The notes: a model not told the origin generated them from the sequence alone. A DNA stretch of 11,387 nt from DASYSA01 sp036003885 (GCA_036003885.1 DASYSA010000675.1:1-11387); one strand, 5' to 3'; positions 1 to 6,882 are shown, numbered from the stretch's first letter. Translations and numbers: made by a program.

Positions 1-1203
1 AAGTTGCGTGCCCTGATCGTCGATGACAATGCGACAAACCGGAAGATCCTGGCTCATCAACTGGACTCATGGGGAATGATTCACGACGAAGCAGATTCGG
101 GATTGGACGCCCTTCGCCTTTTGCGCCGGGGGGCGGCACGAGGCTCCGCTTACGACCTGGCAGTTCTCGATTTGATGATGCCTGGCATGGATGGTTTTGA
201 GTTGGCCCGCGCGATCAAGTCTGATCCCGATATTGCGAGTGTCCGATTGGTGCTTCTGACTTCATTCGGGCAGCGCGGTCACGGCGCTACAGCGCGACAA
301 ATCGGCGTTGCTGCGTATCTCAACAAGCCAGTGCGTCAGTCTCAACTGTTCGATTGCTTGACCGCTGTAATGAGCCAGGTCTCGGCAACAGAAGAGAACG
401 ACCTGTCACTCGCGCCACGACGGTTAGTCACTAAACACACCTTGAAGGCGTCGCCGAGGGTACGACACGAACGCATTCTCCTTGCCGAGGACCACCTCGT
501 AAACCAAAAGGTTGCGCTCCGCCAGCTTGCAAAGCTGGGTTACCGCGCAGACGTTGTAGCAAATGGGCTTGAGGTTCTGGAAGCATTAGAGCGTGTTCCC
601 TACGACCTGGTGCTGATGGACTGCCAGATGCCTGAGATGGACGGTTATGAAGCGACCACTGCAATTCGTTTGCGCGAAGGTGCAATGAAACATACACCGA
701 TAATAGCAATGACCGCGCATGCTCTCGACACCGATCGATCGAAGTGCCTCGCAGCGGGGATGGATGATTATATCTCCAAGCCGGTTAGGCCGGCGGAACT
801 CGCACGAGTGCTCAAGCGCACGCTGTCCGTTGCCGGCAACCTGGGTGAATCGAATTCGCCTGTTGACATTGAGCGAATGTACCTGGCGATGGGAGATGAA
901 CCGGAGGAACTGTTCGACATGCTCAGCGTCTATCTCGATCAGATGACTAAGAGTCTTGAGAAACTGGATCTTGCCATCGAGTCGGGAAATGCAGGCGAAG
1001 TGAATCTCATTGCGCACAATTGTGCTGGTGCGAATGCGAACTGCGGAATGACGGCGCTCATTGCGCCGTTGCGTGACCTGGAGCGAATGGCCGGCGAAAA
1101 CGATCTAGCCCGCGCCGCAGATCTCGGGGCCCACATTCGTAAGGAATTTGAACGAGTGAGACGCTTCCCGCACGAAAACCTGGAGGAAGTGGTGTTTGAA
1201 TAA
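1..1203 (+). CDS. Hybrid sensor histidine kinase, C-terminal REC-REC-HPt part (5' truncated)
   Basis: This is the output half of a phosphorelay protein; the reading frame is open to the window edge, so the sensor and kinase domains probably lie upstream. Numbering from the TTG at 4, receiver domain 1 spans about residues 1-125, with acidic pair D7/D8, phosphoacceptor D56 in VLDLMMPGMDG, T86 and K108 in NKP. Receiver domain 2 spans about 157-275, with E162/D163, phosphoacceptor D206 in LMDCQMPEMDG, T237 and K259 in SKP. An HPt four-helix domain follows at about 290-385, with the phosphorylatable H338 in AHNCAGANANCG. Both receivers keep all catalytic residues. In the HPt the usual Lys three residues after His is Ala. 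The TTG at 4 is only where the frame can first start in the window and is unlikely to be the true start. The stop is 3 bp from that of the convergent small gene. A stand-alone REC-REC-HPt protein is less likely. Confidence 0.9.
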   Translation, partial: KLRALIVDDNATNRKILAHQLDSWGMIHDEADSGLDALRLLRRGAARGSAYDLAVLDLMMPGMDGFELARAIKSDPDIASVRLVLLTSFGQRGHGATARQIGVAAYLNKPVRQSQLFDCLTAVMSQVSATEENDLSLAPRRLVTKHTLKASPRVRHERILLAEDHLVNQKVALRQLAKLGYRADVVANGLEVLEALERVPYDLVLMDCQMPEMDGYEATTAIRLREGAMKHTPIIAMTAHALDTDRSKCLAAGMDDYISKPVRPAELARVLKRTLSVAGNLGESNSPVDIERMYLAMGDEPEELFDMLSVYLDQMTKSLEKLDLAIESGNAGEVNLIAHNCAGANANCGMTALIAPLRDLERMAGENDLARAADLGAHIRKEFERVRRFPHENLEEVVFE

Positions 1204-1206
1204 GAG

Positions 1207-1380
1207 CTAGGCCGGCGGATCCTTTTGTCTGGTCACCGCCACACCATGGAGGATTGCAATTCCGACCAAACAGATAACGCCCACGCCAATCCACTTTCCA
1301 GGGACGTGAAGCATGTTGGCGGCGATCGCCAGACCGGTTATCAGTATCAGGTAACCGATGATGTAAATCCCAAAGGACAT
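1207..1380 (-). CDS. Small two-helix membrane protein, function unknown
   Basis: This gene encodes a 57-residue protein. The start is set at the ATG beginning MSFGIYIIGYL, because an ideal Shine-Dalgarno (AAGGAGGG, minus strand, 1387-1394) lies 6 nt upstream. A longer version starting 8 codons earlier would place that ribosome site inside the gene. Residues of about 3-22 and 30-49 are two hydrophobic segments, joined by a short loop with HVPGKW. The tail is short and charged (TRQKDPP), so an inner-membrane hairpin protein is expected. I recognise no named family and assign no function; similar short proteins with an HVP..W loop are, as I recall, seen in Acidobacteriota. The gene is convergent with the hybrid kinase (3 bp between stops) and divergent from the methyltransferase. 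The strong ribosome site argues that this is a real gene. Confidence 0.72.
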   Translation of the reverse strand: MSFGIYIIGYLILITGLAIAANMLHVPGKWIGVGVICLVGIAILHGVAVTRQKDPPA

Positions 1381-1386
1381 CGTTGA

Positions 1387-1394
1387 CCCTCCTT
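1387..1394 (-). promoter_or_regulatory. Strong ribosome binding site of the small membrane protein
   Basis: On the minus strand AAGGAGGG lies 6 nt before the ATG ending at 1380. It is the best Shine-Dalgarno match in the window and decides the start of this 57-codon gene against the upstream in-frame start at 1404. Confidence 0.75.
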
Positions 1395-1469
1395 GACCGC
1401 TCAATCTTCCTGTGGCGTCCTTCCCTCATGAGACCTTCTTCGTGCCCGATAGTCAAACGAGGGACGGGT

Positions 1470-1514
1470 GGTTTCGGGTTCTCGTGTCCGAGAGAGAACC
1501 CGAAACCCGAAACC
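1470..1514. repeat. Heptamer inverted repeat, CGAAACC family
   Basis: The left arm is two 7-bp units (1470-1483, GGTTTCG then GGTTCTC). The right arm is three units (1494-1514, GAGAACC then CGAAACC twice). The arms pair perfectly over 14 bp around a 10-nt loop. The element lies in the divergent gap between the small membrane protein and the methyltransferase, so it cannot simply be a terminator at a gene end. Its role is unknown. It is a short member of the 7-bp-unit hairpins found in other gaps of the window. Confidence 0.8.
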
Positions 1515-1519
1515 ATCTG

Positions 1520-1547
1520 CCCGCTGGCCCCTGACCCCTGACCCCTG
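1520..1547 (-). repeat. CCCCTGA heptamer tandem array; possible G-quadruplex on minus strand
   Basis: CCCCTGA occurs at 1528-1534 and 1535-1541, followed by CCCCTG at 1542-1547. With CCC at 1520-1522, the minus strand reads as four G runs (4, 4, 4, 3) with loops of 3, 3 and 5 nt, which fits the usual quadruplex pattern. It ends 14 nt before the ATG of the methyltransferase gene, where a ribosome site would normally sit. No inverted partner is visible. Confidence 0.7.
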
Positions 1548-1561
1548 CTACGGTATCGTCG

Positions 1562-2725
1562 ATGACGACGATAGTTAAGGTGAACAATCGAGGGGCAGCT
1601 CGGGCGCGAGCGCGGCACCTCTGGATTTATCGCAGCGACATAACAGAATCGTCGAACGCACGACCGGGGGAGGTCGTCCGAGTTTCGGATCCCAAAGGCA
1701 AGACGCTCGGATTCGCGCTCTACAGCAACCGTTCCCAGATAGCGCTTCGCTTCGTATCTTTCGATGACAGCGAGTTGGATCGCGCCTTTTGGCTCTCACG
1801 GCTTGTTGCAGCCGAGCGATTGCGCAGCCAGGTCGTCGAAAGCGCGAGTGCCTATCGACTGGTGTACGGCGAAAGCGACTTGCTGCCCTCGCTCATCATC
1901 GATCGCTACGGCGATTGCTTTTCCATTCAGACGCTGTCGCAGGGTATGGACGCGCTCAAACAGATGTGGATCGAGTTGCTGGTCGAGCGCTACAGTCCGC
2001 GCGCAATCATCGAGCGAAACGAGGGACGAGTGCGCGACCTGGAAGGACTGCCTCGCCTGACCGGCGTGATCTATGGGAGTGACCCTGGAAGTCTTGTCAT
2101 TGAAGAGAACGGCGTCCGCTTTCAAGTCAACCTGAGTGAAGGTCAGAAGACCGGAGCGTTTCTCGATCAACGAGAGAACCGAATCGCGGCCGCGAGCTAC
2201 GCTCGAGGGCAGGCCCTTGACTGTTTCACTTTTCAAGGCGGCTTCGCGCTTCACATGGCGCGCCGAGCGGACCGAGTAGTTGCCGTGGACGTCTCGATCT
2301 CGGCGATCGAACAGGGCAGGCGCAACGCCGAGATCAACGACATCGCCAACGTCGAGTTCGTGGAGGCCAACGCCTTCGATTGGCTCAGAGAGAGGGAACA
2401 ACAGGGCGAGCACTTCGATACGATCAATCTCGATCCTCCCGCCTTTGCAAAGAACCGGGCGGCGATCGAAGCGGCAGTGCGCGGCTACAAAGAGATCAAT
2501 CTTCGCGCCATGAAGCTGCTGACCGCGGGGGGCACGCTCATCACCTCGACATGCTCTTATCACATGAGCGAGGACAGCTTTCTGAACCTGCTGGCTGACG
2601 CTGCGGCCGACGCGGGCCGCTCTGTGCGGATTATCGAAAAGCGTTCGCAATCCAGAGATCATCCGGTGCTGCTATCGATGCCCGAGACACACTACCTCAA
2701 GTGCGCAATCCTGCGGCTGGATTGA
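1562..2725 (+). CDS. rlmI: Class I rRNA large subunit methyltransferase, RlmI family
   Basis: This is a 387-residue SAM-dependent enzyme of the RlmI family, which in E. coli (396 residues) makes 5-methylcytosine at position 1962 of 23S rRNA. An N-terminal PUA-type RNA-binding domain covers about residues 1-75 and a linking domain about 80-190. The Rossmann methyltransferase domain then has the signature EGQKTGAFLDQR (193-204), SAM-binding motif I DCFTFQGGFALH (220-231), the acidic ribose ligand D243, motif IV DPPAF (291-295), and TCS (330-332) with C331 as the expected catalytic cysteine. Motif I has FQGG where many relatives have YTGG. The ATG at 1562 fits the family length, but no clear Shine-Dalgarno precedes it because the CCCCTGA array occupies that site. 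RlmI-like paralogues with other targets exist, so the exact modified base is inferred. Confidence 0.9.
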   Translation: MTTIVKVNNRGAARARARHLWIYRSDITESSNARPGEVVRVSDPKGKTLGFALYSNRSQIALRFVSFDDSELDRAFWLSRLVAAERLRSQVVESASAYRLVYGESDLLPSLIIDRYGDCFSIQTLSQGMDALKQMWIELLVERYSPRAIIERNEGRVRDLEGLPRLTGVIYGSDPGSLVIEENGVRFQVNLSEGQKTGAFLDQRENRIAAASYARGQALDCFTFQGGFALHMARRADRVVAVDVSISAIEQGRRNAEINDIANVEFVEANAFDWLREREQQGEHFDTINLDPPAFAKNRAAIEAAVRGYKEINLRAMKLLTAGGTLITSTCSYHMSEDSFLNLLADAAADAGRSVRIIEKRSQSRDHPVLLSMPETHYLKCAILRLD

Positions 2726-2800
2726 AGTGACCGTCTCATTTTGTCGCCCGAGGTTGAGTACCCACATCCCCAGCAAACAAGGAGCTGCGACGATCCATAT

Positions 2801-3559
2801 ATGGCAACTCAACAGCTTTCTCCCGCACAAACAGACCAACAGGATAAGATAAAACAGGAGCGAGTTTTCCTCGAGGGCCCGCAGCCGCGCAAGTGGGAGC
2901 TCTGGAGTCTCTTCAAAATCATGCGCGAGTTCCTGACTGGATTTCGGGTGCTTCATTTCGTCGGTCCTTGCGTGACGGTATTTGGTTCGGCTCGTTTCAA
3001 GGAAGACCACCCTCATTATGAGCTGGCGCGCAGGGTCGGCCGAAGTCTCAGCGAGATCGGATTCACGGTGATGACCGGAGGTGGTCCGGGAATCATGGAG
3101 GCGGCCAATCGCGGAGCGCGTGAAGCGGGCGGGCCCTCGGTCGGCTGCAACATCATACTGCCCGAGGAGCAGAGGCCGAATCCCTATGTCGATCGTGTTG
3201 TCACCTTCGACCTCTTCTTCGTCCGCAAGGTAATGCTGGTCAAATACTCGTATGCATTCGTCGTGATGCCGGGCGGGATCGGCACCATTGACGAGTTATT
3301 CGAGGCGCTCACGCTGATTCAGACGAAGAAGATTCTCGACTTTCCGGTGGTGTTAATGGGGGTGGACTACTGGAGGCCGCTAATTGAGCTTCTGACGCAG
3401 ATGGTTGCCGCGAGGACCATCAGCGACGCCGATCTCAACCTCCTGCTGGTGACCGATTCGGTGGAGGAAGCGATGGCCCACATTCAGAAGCACTCAGTTG
3501 AGCATTTCGGACTGAGACGGGTTATGAAACGTTCGAGAATTCTGGGGGAGAGGATCTAG
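2801..3559 (+). CDS. LOG family / TIGR00730 Rossmann-fold protein
   Basis: This is a 252-residue protein of the LOG (lysine-decarboxylase-like) superfamily. Characterised members hydrolyse nucleoside 5'-monophosphates, including cytokinin riboside monophosphates, to free the base; others have no known substrate. The diagnostic motifs are the nucleotide loop GGGPGIMEA (93-101), R142/K143 in FFVRK, and PGGIGTIDE (157-165). The charged first 45 residues and the C-terminal tail (from about 230) extend beyond the core. The ATG at 2801 was chosen because the frame upstream has only a TTG at 2741. AAGGAG at 2779-2784 is 16 nt away, which is unusually far, so the start is moderately sure. The TAG stop lies inside the heptamer repeat that begins at 3551. 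The gene follows the methyltransferase on the same strand and could be co-transcribed with it. Confidence 0.87.
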   Translation: MATQQLSPAQTDQQDKIKQERVFLEGPQPRKWELWSLFKIMREFLTGFRVLHFVGPCVTVFGSARFKEDHPHYELARRVGRSLSEIGFTVMTGGGPGIMEAANRGAREAGGPSVGCNIILPEEQRPNPYVDRVVTFDLFFVRKVMLVKYSYAFVVMPGGIGTIDELFEALTLIQTKKILDFPVVLMGVDYWRPLIELLTQMVAARTISDADLNLLLVTDSVEEAMAHIQKHSVEHFGLRRVMKRSRILGERI

Positions 3560-3603
3560 GATTTAGGATCTAGCTAAATCCTAAATCCTAGATCCTAAAT
3601 CCT
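3551..3603. repeat. Heptamer inverted repeat, AGGATYT family, between convergent genes
   Basis: Three 7-bp units (AGGATCT/AGGATTT) at 3551-3571 face four complementary units at 3576-3603. The stem is 21 bp with one mismatch, and the loop is the 4 nt AGCT. The left arm supplies the TAG stop of the LOG gene, and the right arm ends 3 bp before the stop of the convergent peptidase gene. A bidirectional transcription barrier is possible, but no T run follows on either strand. It shares its unit (CTAGGAT in another phase) with the element at 10898-11039. Confidence 0.85.
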
Positions 3604-3606
3604 GCC

Positions 3607-5250
3607 CTACTGGCGGTCTGATCGAGCGCGGCGAGCGTTGTCGGCAAGCATTCGGGCTTCCGGGAGGGATTCAATGGCCTTGCGGACCTGAACGTCGTCG
3701 GATAAATAGACCTGCTGACCGGCCTCGGGTCCGTAAGCAGCTGTCATGATCTCGCGACGCAACCAGGTCTTTATGATATTCGCATTAGTGTTGAACTGCT
3801 CATCCGTGACATTGAACTGCGGACGGGTTCCGATGTGTTGGCGGAACGCAGCGATCACCTTCTCGTTTACCGGATAGCGTTCGATGTCGTCGAGCCCGAG
3901 CTGCGTCTTGTATTGAGTGTCGCCGACCCGATATTCGCGAAGACCCGCGGTCTGCCCGGCCACAAGCTGCCGCGCGAAATCGAAGACCGCGAGGAAGAGC
4001 CGGCTGCGAACGGGGCCGGACTCAGGCGACTTGATTTCGATGTCGGGAGTAATTCCCCCACCGCCATAAACTGCGCGGCCCAGGTCGGTGTGCAGGGCGT
4101 CGCCCTTCGCTCCTCCGCCAAGAGGCTCGTCGCGATTGAGATAGTAGTCGTAGAAGCTGACCTTTGAGTAGTCGCGCTGAATCGAGCGTCCGGTCGGCGT
4201 ATAGTACCTTGCAGTCGTGAGCGTCAGCCCGGCTCCGCCCCACACTCTGGTTACGCTCTGTACCAGCCCCTTGCCGAAGCTGTTTTCCCCCACAATCAAG
4301 GCCCGGTCGTGGTCCTGAAGCGCCCCCGCTACGACTTCAGAAGCCGAGGCGGTGTGCCGATTGATCAGGATCACCATCGGCATGGTCTCGGGGTCGTTGT
4401 TGTCGGAAACCTCGAAGGTGCGATCCAGGAAGCGGCTCTCACGGCCGCGCACTTCGAGAATTTTTTGCCCGTCCTGCAGGAATTTCTGGGCGACTTCAAT
4501 TGCCTGGTCGAGCAGCCCACCCGGATTGCCTCTGAAGTCCAGGATCAACTGCTTCATCCCTTCCTGCTTGAGCTTCTTTATCGACGCGCTCAACTCCTCT
4601 TCGGTCTTACTCGAGAAGGTGCTCAATGCGATATATCCAGTGCCGGGCTGCGACATCATGAACGAAACCGGAACCGAGGGAAGCCTCACTTCGTCGCGTC
4701 GTATCTTGACGGTGATCGGATTGGGCGCGCCCACCCGTTCGACGGTGATCTCGACCTCTTCGCCCTTCTCACCGCGAACTCGATGCATCACCTGTTCGCT
4801 GCGCCACTCCTCGACATTCTGTCCATCGAGTCCCACGATTGCGTCGCCGTAGCGAAGTCCCGCGCGGTGAGCCGGTGTGCCCGGGATCGCCGACATTATG
4901 TAGACTCGGTTATACCGCCTGACTATCGTGACCCCGATGCCGAAGATGCGACTCTTCTGTTCGGTCTGCAATTCATCAAACTCTTTCTTGGTGAAGAAGG
5001 AAGAGTGCGGATCCAGCTGATGCAGCATGCCTTGAATGGTGGACTTGCCGAGATCCTCGAGATCAGCCTGGCTGGCGTAGTTGTCGCGGACGGTGGTGAG
5101 CGCCTCCTCGTAGGTCTGCTTGAGGGCTTCGGAGCCGTCGGCCTCGCTGGTGATCGCCCGGGCTGTGCGCAAGGACTCAAAGTAACCGCCGGCGAGCGAT
5201 GCCGCCGCTACAACGGCGATTGCAACCAGCGGCAGCACCTTCTTGCTCAT
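3607..5250 (-). CDS. S41 family C-terminal processing peptidase (Prc/CtpA type)
   Basis: This is a 547-residue secreted or membrane-anchored serine protease of the tail-specific family, which cuts envelope or misfolded proteins near their C-terminus. Residues of about 5-25 form a signal or anchor helix. A PDZ domain (about 95-185, with GIGVTIV and GTPAHRAGLRYGDAI) presents the substrate. The catalytic core has LDFRGNPGGLLD (237-248), nucleophile S302 in TASASE and general base K327 in NSFGKG; the 25-residue Ser-Lys spacing matches E. coli Prc. After GGGITPDIEI (397-406) about 140 residues follow with no motif I recognise. The start is the ATG beginning MSKKVLPLVA, 10 nt after AAGGAG (minus strand, 5261-5266) and directly before the signal helix; an upstream in-frame start at 5304 lies within the likely promoter. 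Short CtpA proteins are smaller, so the C-terminal domain is a lineage extension. Confidence 0.92.
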   Translation of the reverse strand: MSKKVLPLVAIAVVAAASLAGGYFESLRTARAITSEADGSEALKQTYEEALTTVRDNYASQADLEDLGKSTIQGMLHQLDPHSSFFTKKEFDELQTEQKSRIFGIGVTIVRRYNRVYIMSAIPGTPAHRAGLRYGDAIVGLDGQNVEEWRSEQVMHRVRGEKGEEVEITVERVGAPNPITVKIRRDEVRLPSVPVSFMMSQPGTGYIALSTFSSKTEEELSASIKKLKQEGMKQLILDFRGNPGGLLDQAIEVAQKFLQDGQKILEVRGRESRFLDRTFEVSDNNDPETMPMVILINRHTASASEVVAGALQDHDRALIVGENSFGKGLVQSVTRVWGGAGLTLTTARYYTPTGRSIQRDYSKVSFYDYYLNRDEPLGGGAKGDALHTDLGRAVYGGGGITPDIEIKSPESGPVRSRLFLAVFDFARQLVAGQTAGLREYRVGDTQYKTQLGLDDIERYPVNEKVIAAFRQHIGTRPQFNVTDEQFNTNANIIKTWLRREIMTAAYGPEAGQQVYLSDDVQVRKAIESLPEARMLADNARRARSDRQ

Positions 5251-5275
5251 AACTTCCCAACTCCTTGTGACCAGA

Positions 5276-5304
5276 ATAATAATACAAAAGCGACGAAGCG
5301 TCAA
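5276..5304 (-). promoter_or_regulatory. Sigma70-like promoter of the S41 peptidase gene
   Basis: On the minus strand TTGACG (5299-5304) is followed, after exactly 17 nt, by TATTAT (5276-5281). Transcription would begin near 5269, giving a leader of about 20 nt that contains the AAGGAG ribosome site. Immediately upstream is a run of eight T on this strand (5303-5310) and then the large heptamer hairpin. Confidence 0.6.
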
Positions 5305-5311
5305 AAAAAAC

Positions 5312-5443
5312 GTCTCGCGTTTCGCGTTTTACGTCTTAGGTTTTACGTTTTACGTTTAGGGTCTGTCTTTCGTCGCCAGGGCTTTGGCGGCAATCACCAA
5401 CTCGAAACGGCAAACGTAAAACGTAAGACCTAAAACGCGAAAC
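5312..5443. repeat. Heptamer inverted repeat with core loop, GTTTTAC family (divergent gap)
   Basis: Seven 7-bp units (GTCTCGC, GTTTCGC, then GTTTTAC-like) run from 5312 to 5360. Six complementary units (GTAAAAC-like) run from 5402 to 5443. The best stem pairs 5319-5346 with 5416-5443, 28 bp with two mismatches. The loop holds a small hairpin (CGCCA with TGGCG, within 5373-5388). Its segment 5370-5401 resembles the loop of the element at 7205-7322. The element sits between the promoter sides of two divergent genes, and on the minus strand eight T residues follow 8 nt beyond the stem. Confidence 0.85.
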
Positions 5444-5460
5444 GCCTTTCCCTTTCCCTT

Positions 5461-6525
5461 GTGGCGCACTCTTTGTTAGTATCCCGGTCTTCTACTCTCT
5501 CGACAAAGGAAATCCATACGAAAACATATAGCAACACTCTTTTTGAAGCCTTCTTGAACCAGCATGATGATGGGGACTGGGCCGGCGCCTTAGGATCTCT
5601 CTTGCCTTACATTCACGAGGTCGACCGAACCGCGGCTCAGATATGGTTCACTTTTTACCCTCTCGCGCTCGCCCGAGCGCTGCGAGAAGCCGGCGATTCC
5701 ACGGAGCTGCTGCAGAAGCTTCAACTCGTCGGCACGTACCGCCTCCAGGATTCGATAGATTCTTCACACACATTCATGTATGGCCATCGCTACTGGCCGG
5801 ACGTGAAACGCGCGGTGGTTGAACACGCCACCTCAGGCCAGCCGCCGGCGAGCCTCGAATTGACGGGTCAGATCAGGAGTGTCGCCCACGCCGTCGCGAA
5901 AAGGATCGATGTGGACGAGTCGCTCCTTTCAGGCATCACAGCCGTAGGTTTCGCGACTCTGCAGCGCGTCGGCATGGAGGCTTTCCAGGCATCCGCGGGT
6001 TCCATACATCTGGATCGGAAGGTCCTCAGGCGGCGACCGGAAGATGTTCTCGCGGCGCGGGCCCGCGATGACGACCAGGGATTGTTTGGTTTTCTCAGGG
6101 GACAGGAGAAGATCTATACCGTAACTTATGATGAGAACGATCCGGTTGCAGTCTTCAAGCTGATCAACACCCAACAGCTGACTACAGCGGCGGCGAATGA
6201 CAAACGCGATCACCGGTCGCGCAACCCCCGCTGCATGGAGGGCGAGGGACCGATACCCATACAGTGTCGCTCGGGGGCTTGTGGAACGTGTTGGGTTGGA
6301 ATGCTGGGAGGGGCGGAAAAGCTCTCTGACATCGGCGTGCTGGAGGCGAAGCAGTTGAAAGAGTTTGGTTATCTCGACAGCGACGGAGAGTCAAAGCCGC
6401 TTATACGGCTGGCTTGCATGGCCCAGGCATTCGGGGCGGTGTCGATAGTCATTCCGCGGTGGAATGGAGTGTTCGGCAAATTCATTCGCGAAGAGAGAAC
6501 CCAGGAAGCCCGGGCCAGGTCCTGA
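5461..6525 (+). CDS. Protein with C-terminal plant-type [2Fe-2S] ferredoxin domain
   Basis: The protein has up to 354 residues. The C-terminal part (about 215-340) is a [2Fe-2S] ferredoxin-like domain with C269, C274 and C277 in QCRSGACGTC (the C-x4-C-x2-C signature) and a likely fourth ligand C319 in LACMAQ. The interval to the fourth Cys is 41 residues, longer than in classical plant ferredoxins. An additional C258 precedes the cluster. Residues of about 25-210 form a soluble, apparently helical region (DWAGALGSLLPYIHEVDRTAAQIWF) that I cannot assign. The start is uncertain: GTG at 5461 is the first start codon after the in-frame TAA at 5431 and has no ribosome site; TTG at 5473 is the next option. 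The Rieske gene downstream is a second [2Fe-2S] carrier. An electron-transfer role is inferred; partners are unknown. Confidence 0.82.
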   Translation: MAHSLLVSRSSTLSTKEIHTKTYSNTLFEAFLNQHDDGDWAGALGSLLPYIHEVDRTAAQIWFTFYPLALARALREAGDSTELLQKLQLVGTYRLQDSIDSSHTFMYGHRYWPDVKRAVVEHATSGQPPASLELTGQIRSVAHAVAKRIDVDESLLSGITAVGFATLQRVGMEAFQASAGSIHLDRKVLRRRPEDVLAARARDDDQGLFGFLRGQEKIYTVTYDENDPVAVFKLINTQQLTTAAANDKRDHRSRNPRCMEGEGPIPIQCRSGACGTCWVGMLGGAEKLSDIGVLEAKQLKEFGYLDSDGESKPLIRLACMAQAFGAVSIVIPRWNGVFGKFIREERTQEARARS

Positions 6526-6597
6526 GGTCGACGCTATTGAATAGACAGATCTCGTCTCTGGAGGCGCTCTCGCGCGAGTGTGAAAAAGAGAACGCAT

Positions 6598-6683
6598 CTG
6601 GGTACGCACGCTTCCAGCATGCGGGACTGATCGACTCAGCGAGTCATCAAGCATGCGCGTCCGCTGGAAGCGTGCGTACCCAG
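6598..6683. repeat. Perfect 21-bp inverted repeat with inner stems (REP/MITE-like hairpin)
   Basis: The arm at 6598-6618 (beginning CTGGGTACGCACG) is the exact reverse complement of 6663-6683. Inside, GCATGC occurs at 6617-6622 and again at 6651-6656 and can pair. The centre forms TGAT-GACTC (6628-6637, one bulged C) with GAGTCATCA (6641-6649) around an AGC loop. The 86-nt unit can thus fold as one long multi-step hairpin. No target-site duplication is obvious at its borders. It has no 7-bp unit structure, so it is a different repeat type from the heptamer elements. It looks like a dispersed extragenic element, but only one copy is visible here. Confidence 0.85.
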
Positions 6684-6791
6684 GCTTCGAACCGGGACAA
6701 GGAGCGCAGGGGCGCCGGCCGCCTCAGGTCATTATCGAACCTCGTTCCACTTTCAAACACACGCCCGGCAACACCTCTTCTGTGTTCTCGC

Positions 6792-6821
6792 TTGAAAGCC
6801 TCCCTACCCACTTGCTAAGAT
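6792..6821 (+). promoter_or_regulatory. Candidate sigma70-like promoter of the Rieske gene
   Basis: TTGAAA (6792-6797) is followed after 18 nt by TAAGAT (6816-6821). Initiation near 6828 would give a leader of about 55 nt before the ATG at 6883. The -35 box is also the right half of the CTTTCAA/TTGAAAG dyad, so a regulator could act there. The match is moderate and no data support it. Confidence 0.4.
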
Positions 6822-6882
6822 GCTCAGTCGCTCAACGGACGACTTAGTTCACTGTGAGCGGCAGTACCGGCGAAGGGGGAAC

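Larger units (their letters stand above)
6526..6882. other. Intergenic region of 357 nt holding a hairpin element and a candidate promoter
   Basis: No convincing gene is seen here. From left to right it holds a 10-bp palindrome (CTCGCGCGAG, 6569-6578), the 21-bp perfect inverted repeat at 6598-6683, a possible regulatory dyad and a sigma70-like promoter. The dyad pairs CTTTCAA (6750-6756) and ACACA (6757-6761) with TTGAAAG (6792-6798) and TGTGT (6781-6785). It contains none of the clear 7-bp arrays found in most other gaps. Confidence 0.7.

Noticed and set aside
1796..2662. Minus-strand open frame of 288 codons opposite the methyltransferase gene
   Set aside because: It is fully opposite a well-supported gene, has no recognisable motif or ribosome site, and its composition is that expected from reading a GC-rich gene backwards.
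2741..2800. Longer LOG protein starting at TTG 2741
   Set aside because: The 20 extra residues are not family-like and no ribosome site precedes the TTG; the ATG at 2801 is preferred although its own site is distant.
3551..3603. Intrinsic (rho-independent) terminator between the convergent genes
   Set aside because: The stem is AT-rich, with no GC-rich base and no T run on either side, so it does not meet the usual pattern; kept as a repeat with possible barrier function only.
4309..5433. Plus-strand open frame of 374 codons opposite the S41 peptidase gene
   Set aside because: It lies antisense to a gene with complete catalytic motifs, runs through the promoter and heptamer hairpin, and shows no domain.
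6569..6578. CTCGCGCGAG palindrome as terminator of the ferredoxin-domain gene
   Set aside because: It is a 10-bp palindrome without a usable loop and is followed by an A-rich, not T-rich, stretch.
6414..6847. Small plus-strand open frames covering 6526-6847
   Set aside because: They pass through the 21-bp inverted repeat and the promoter region, overlap the ferredoxin-domain gene in another frame, and have no motif.
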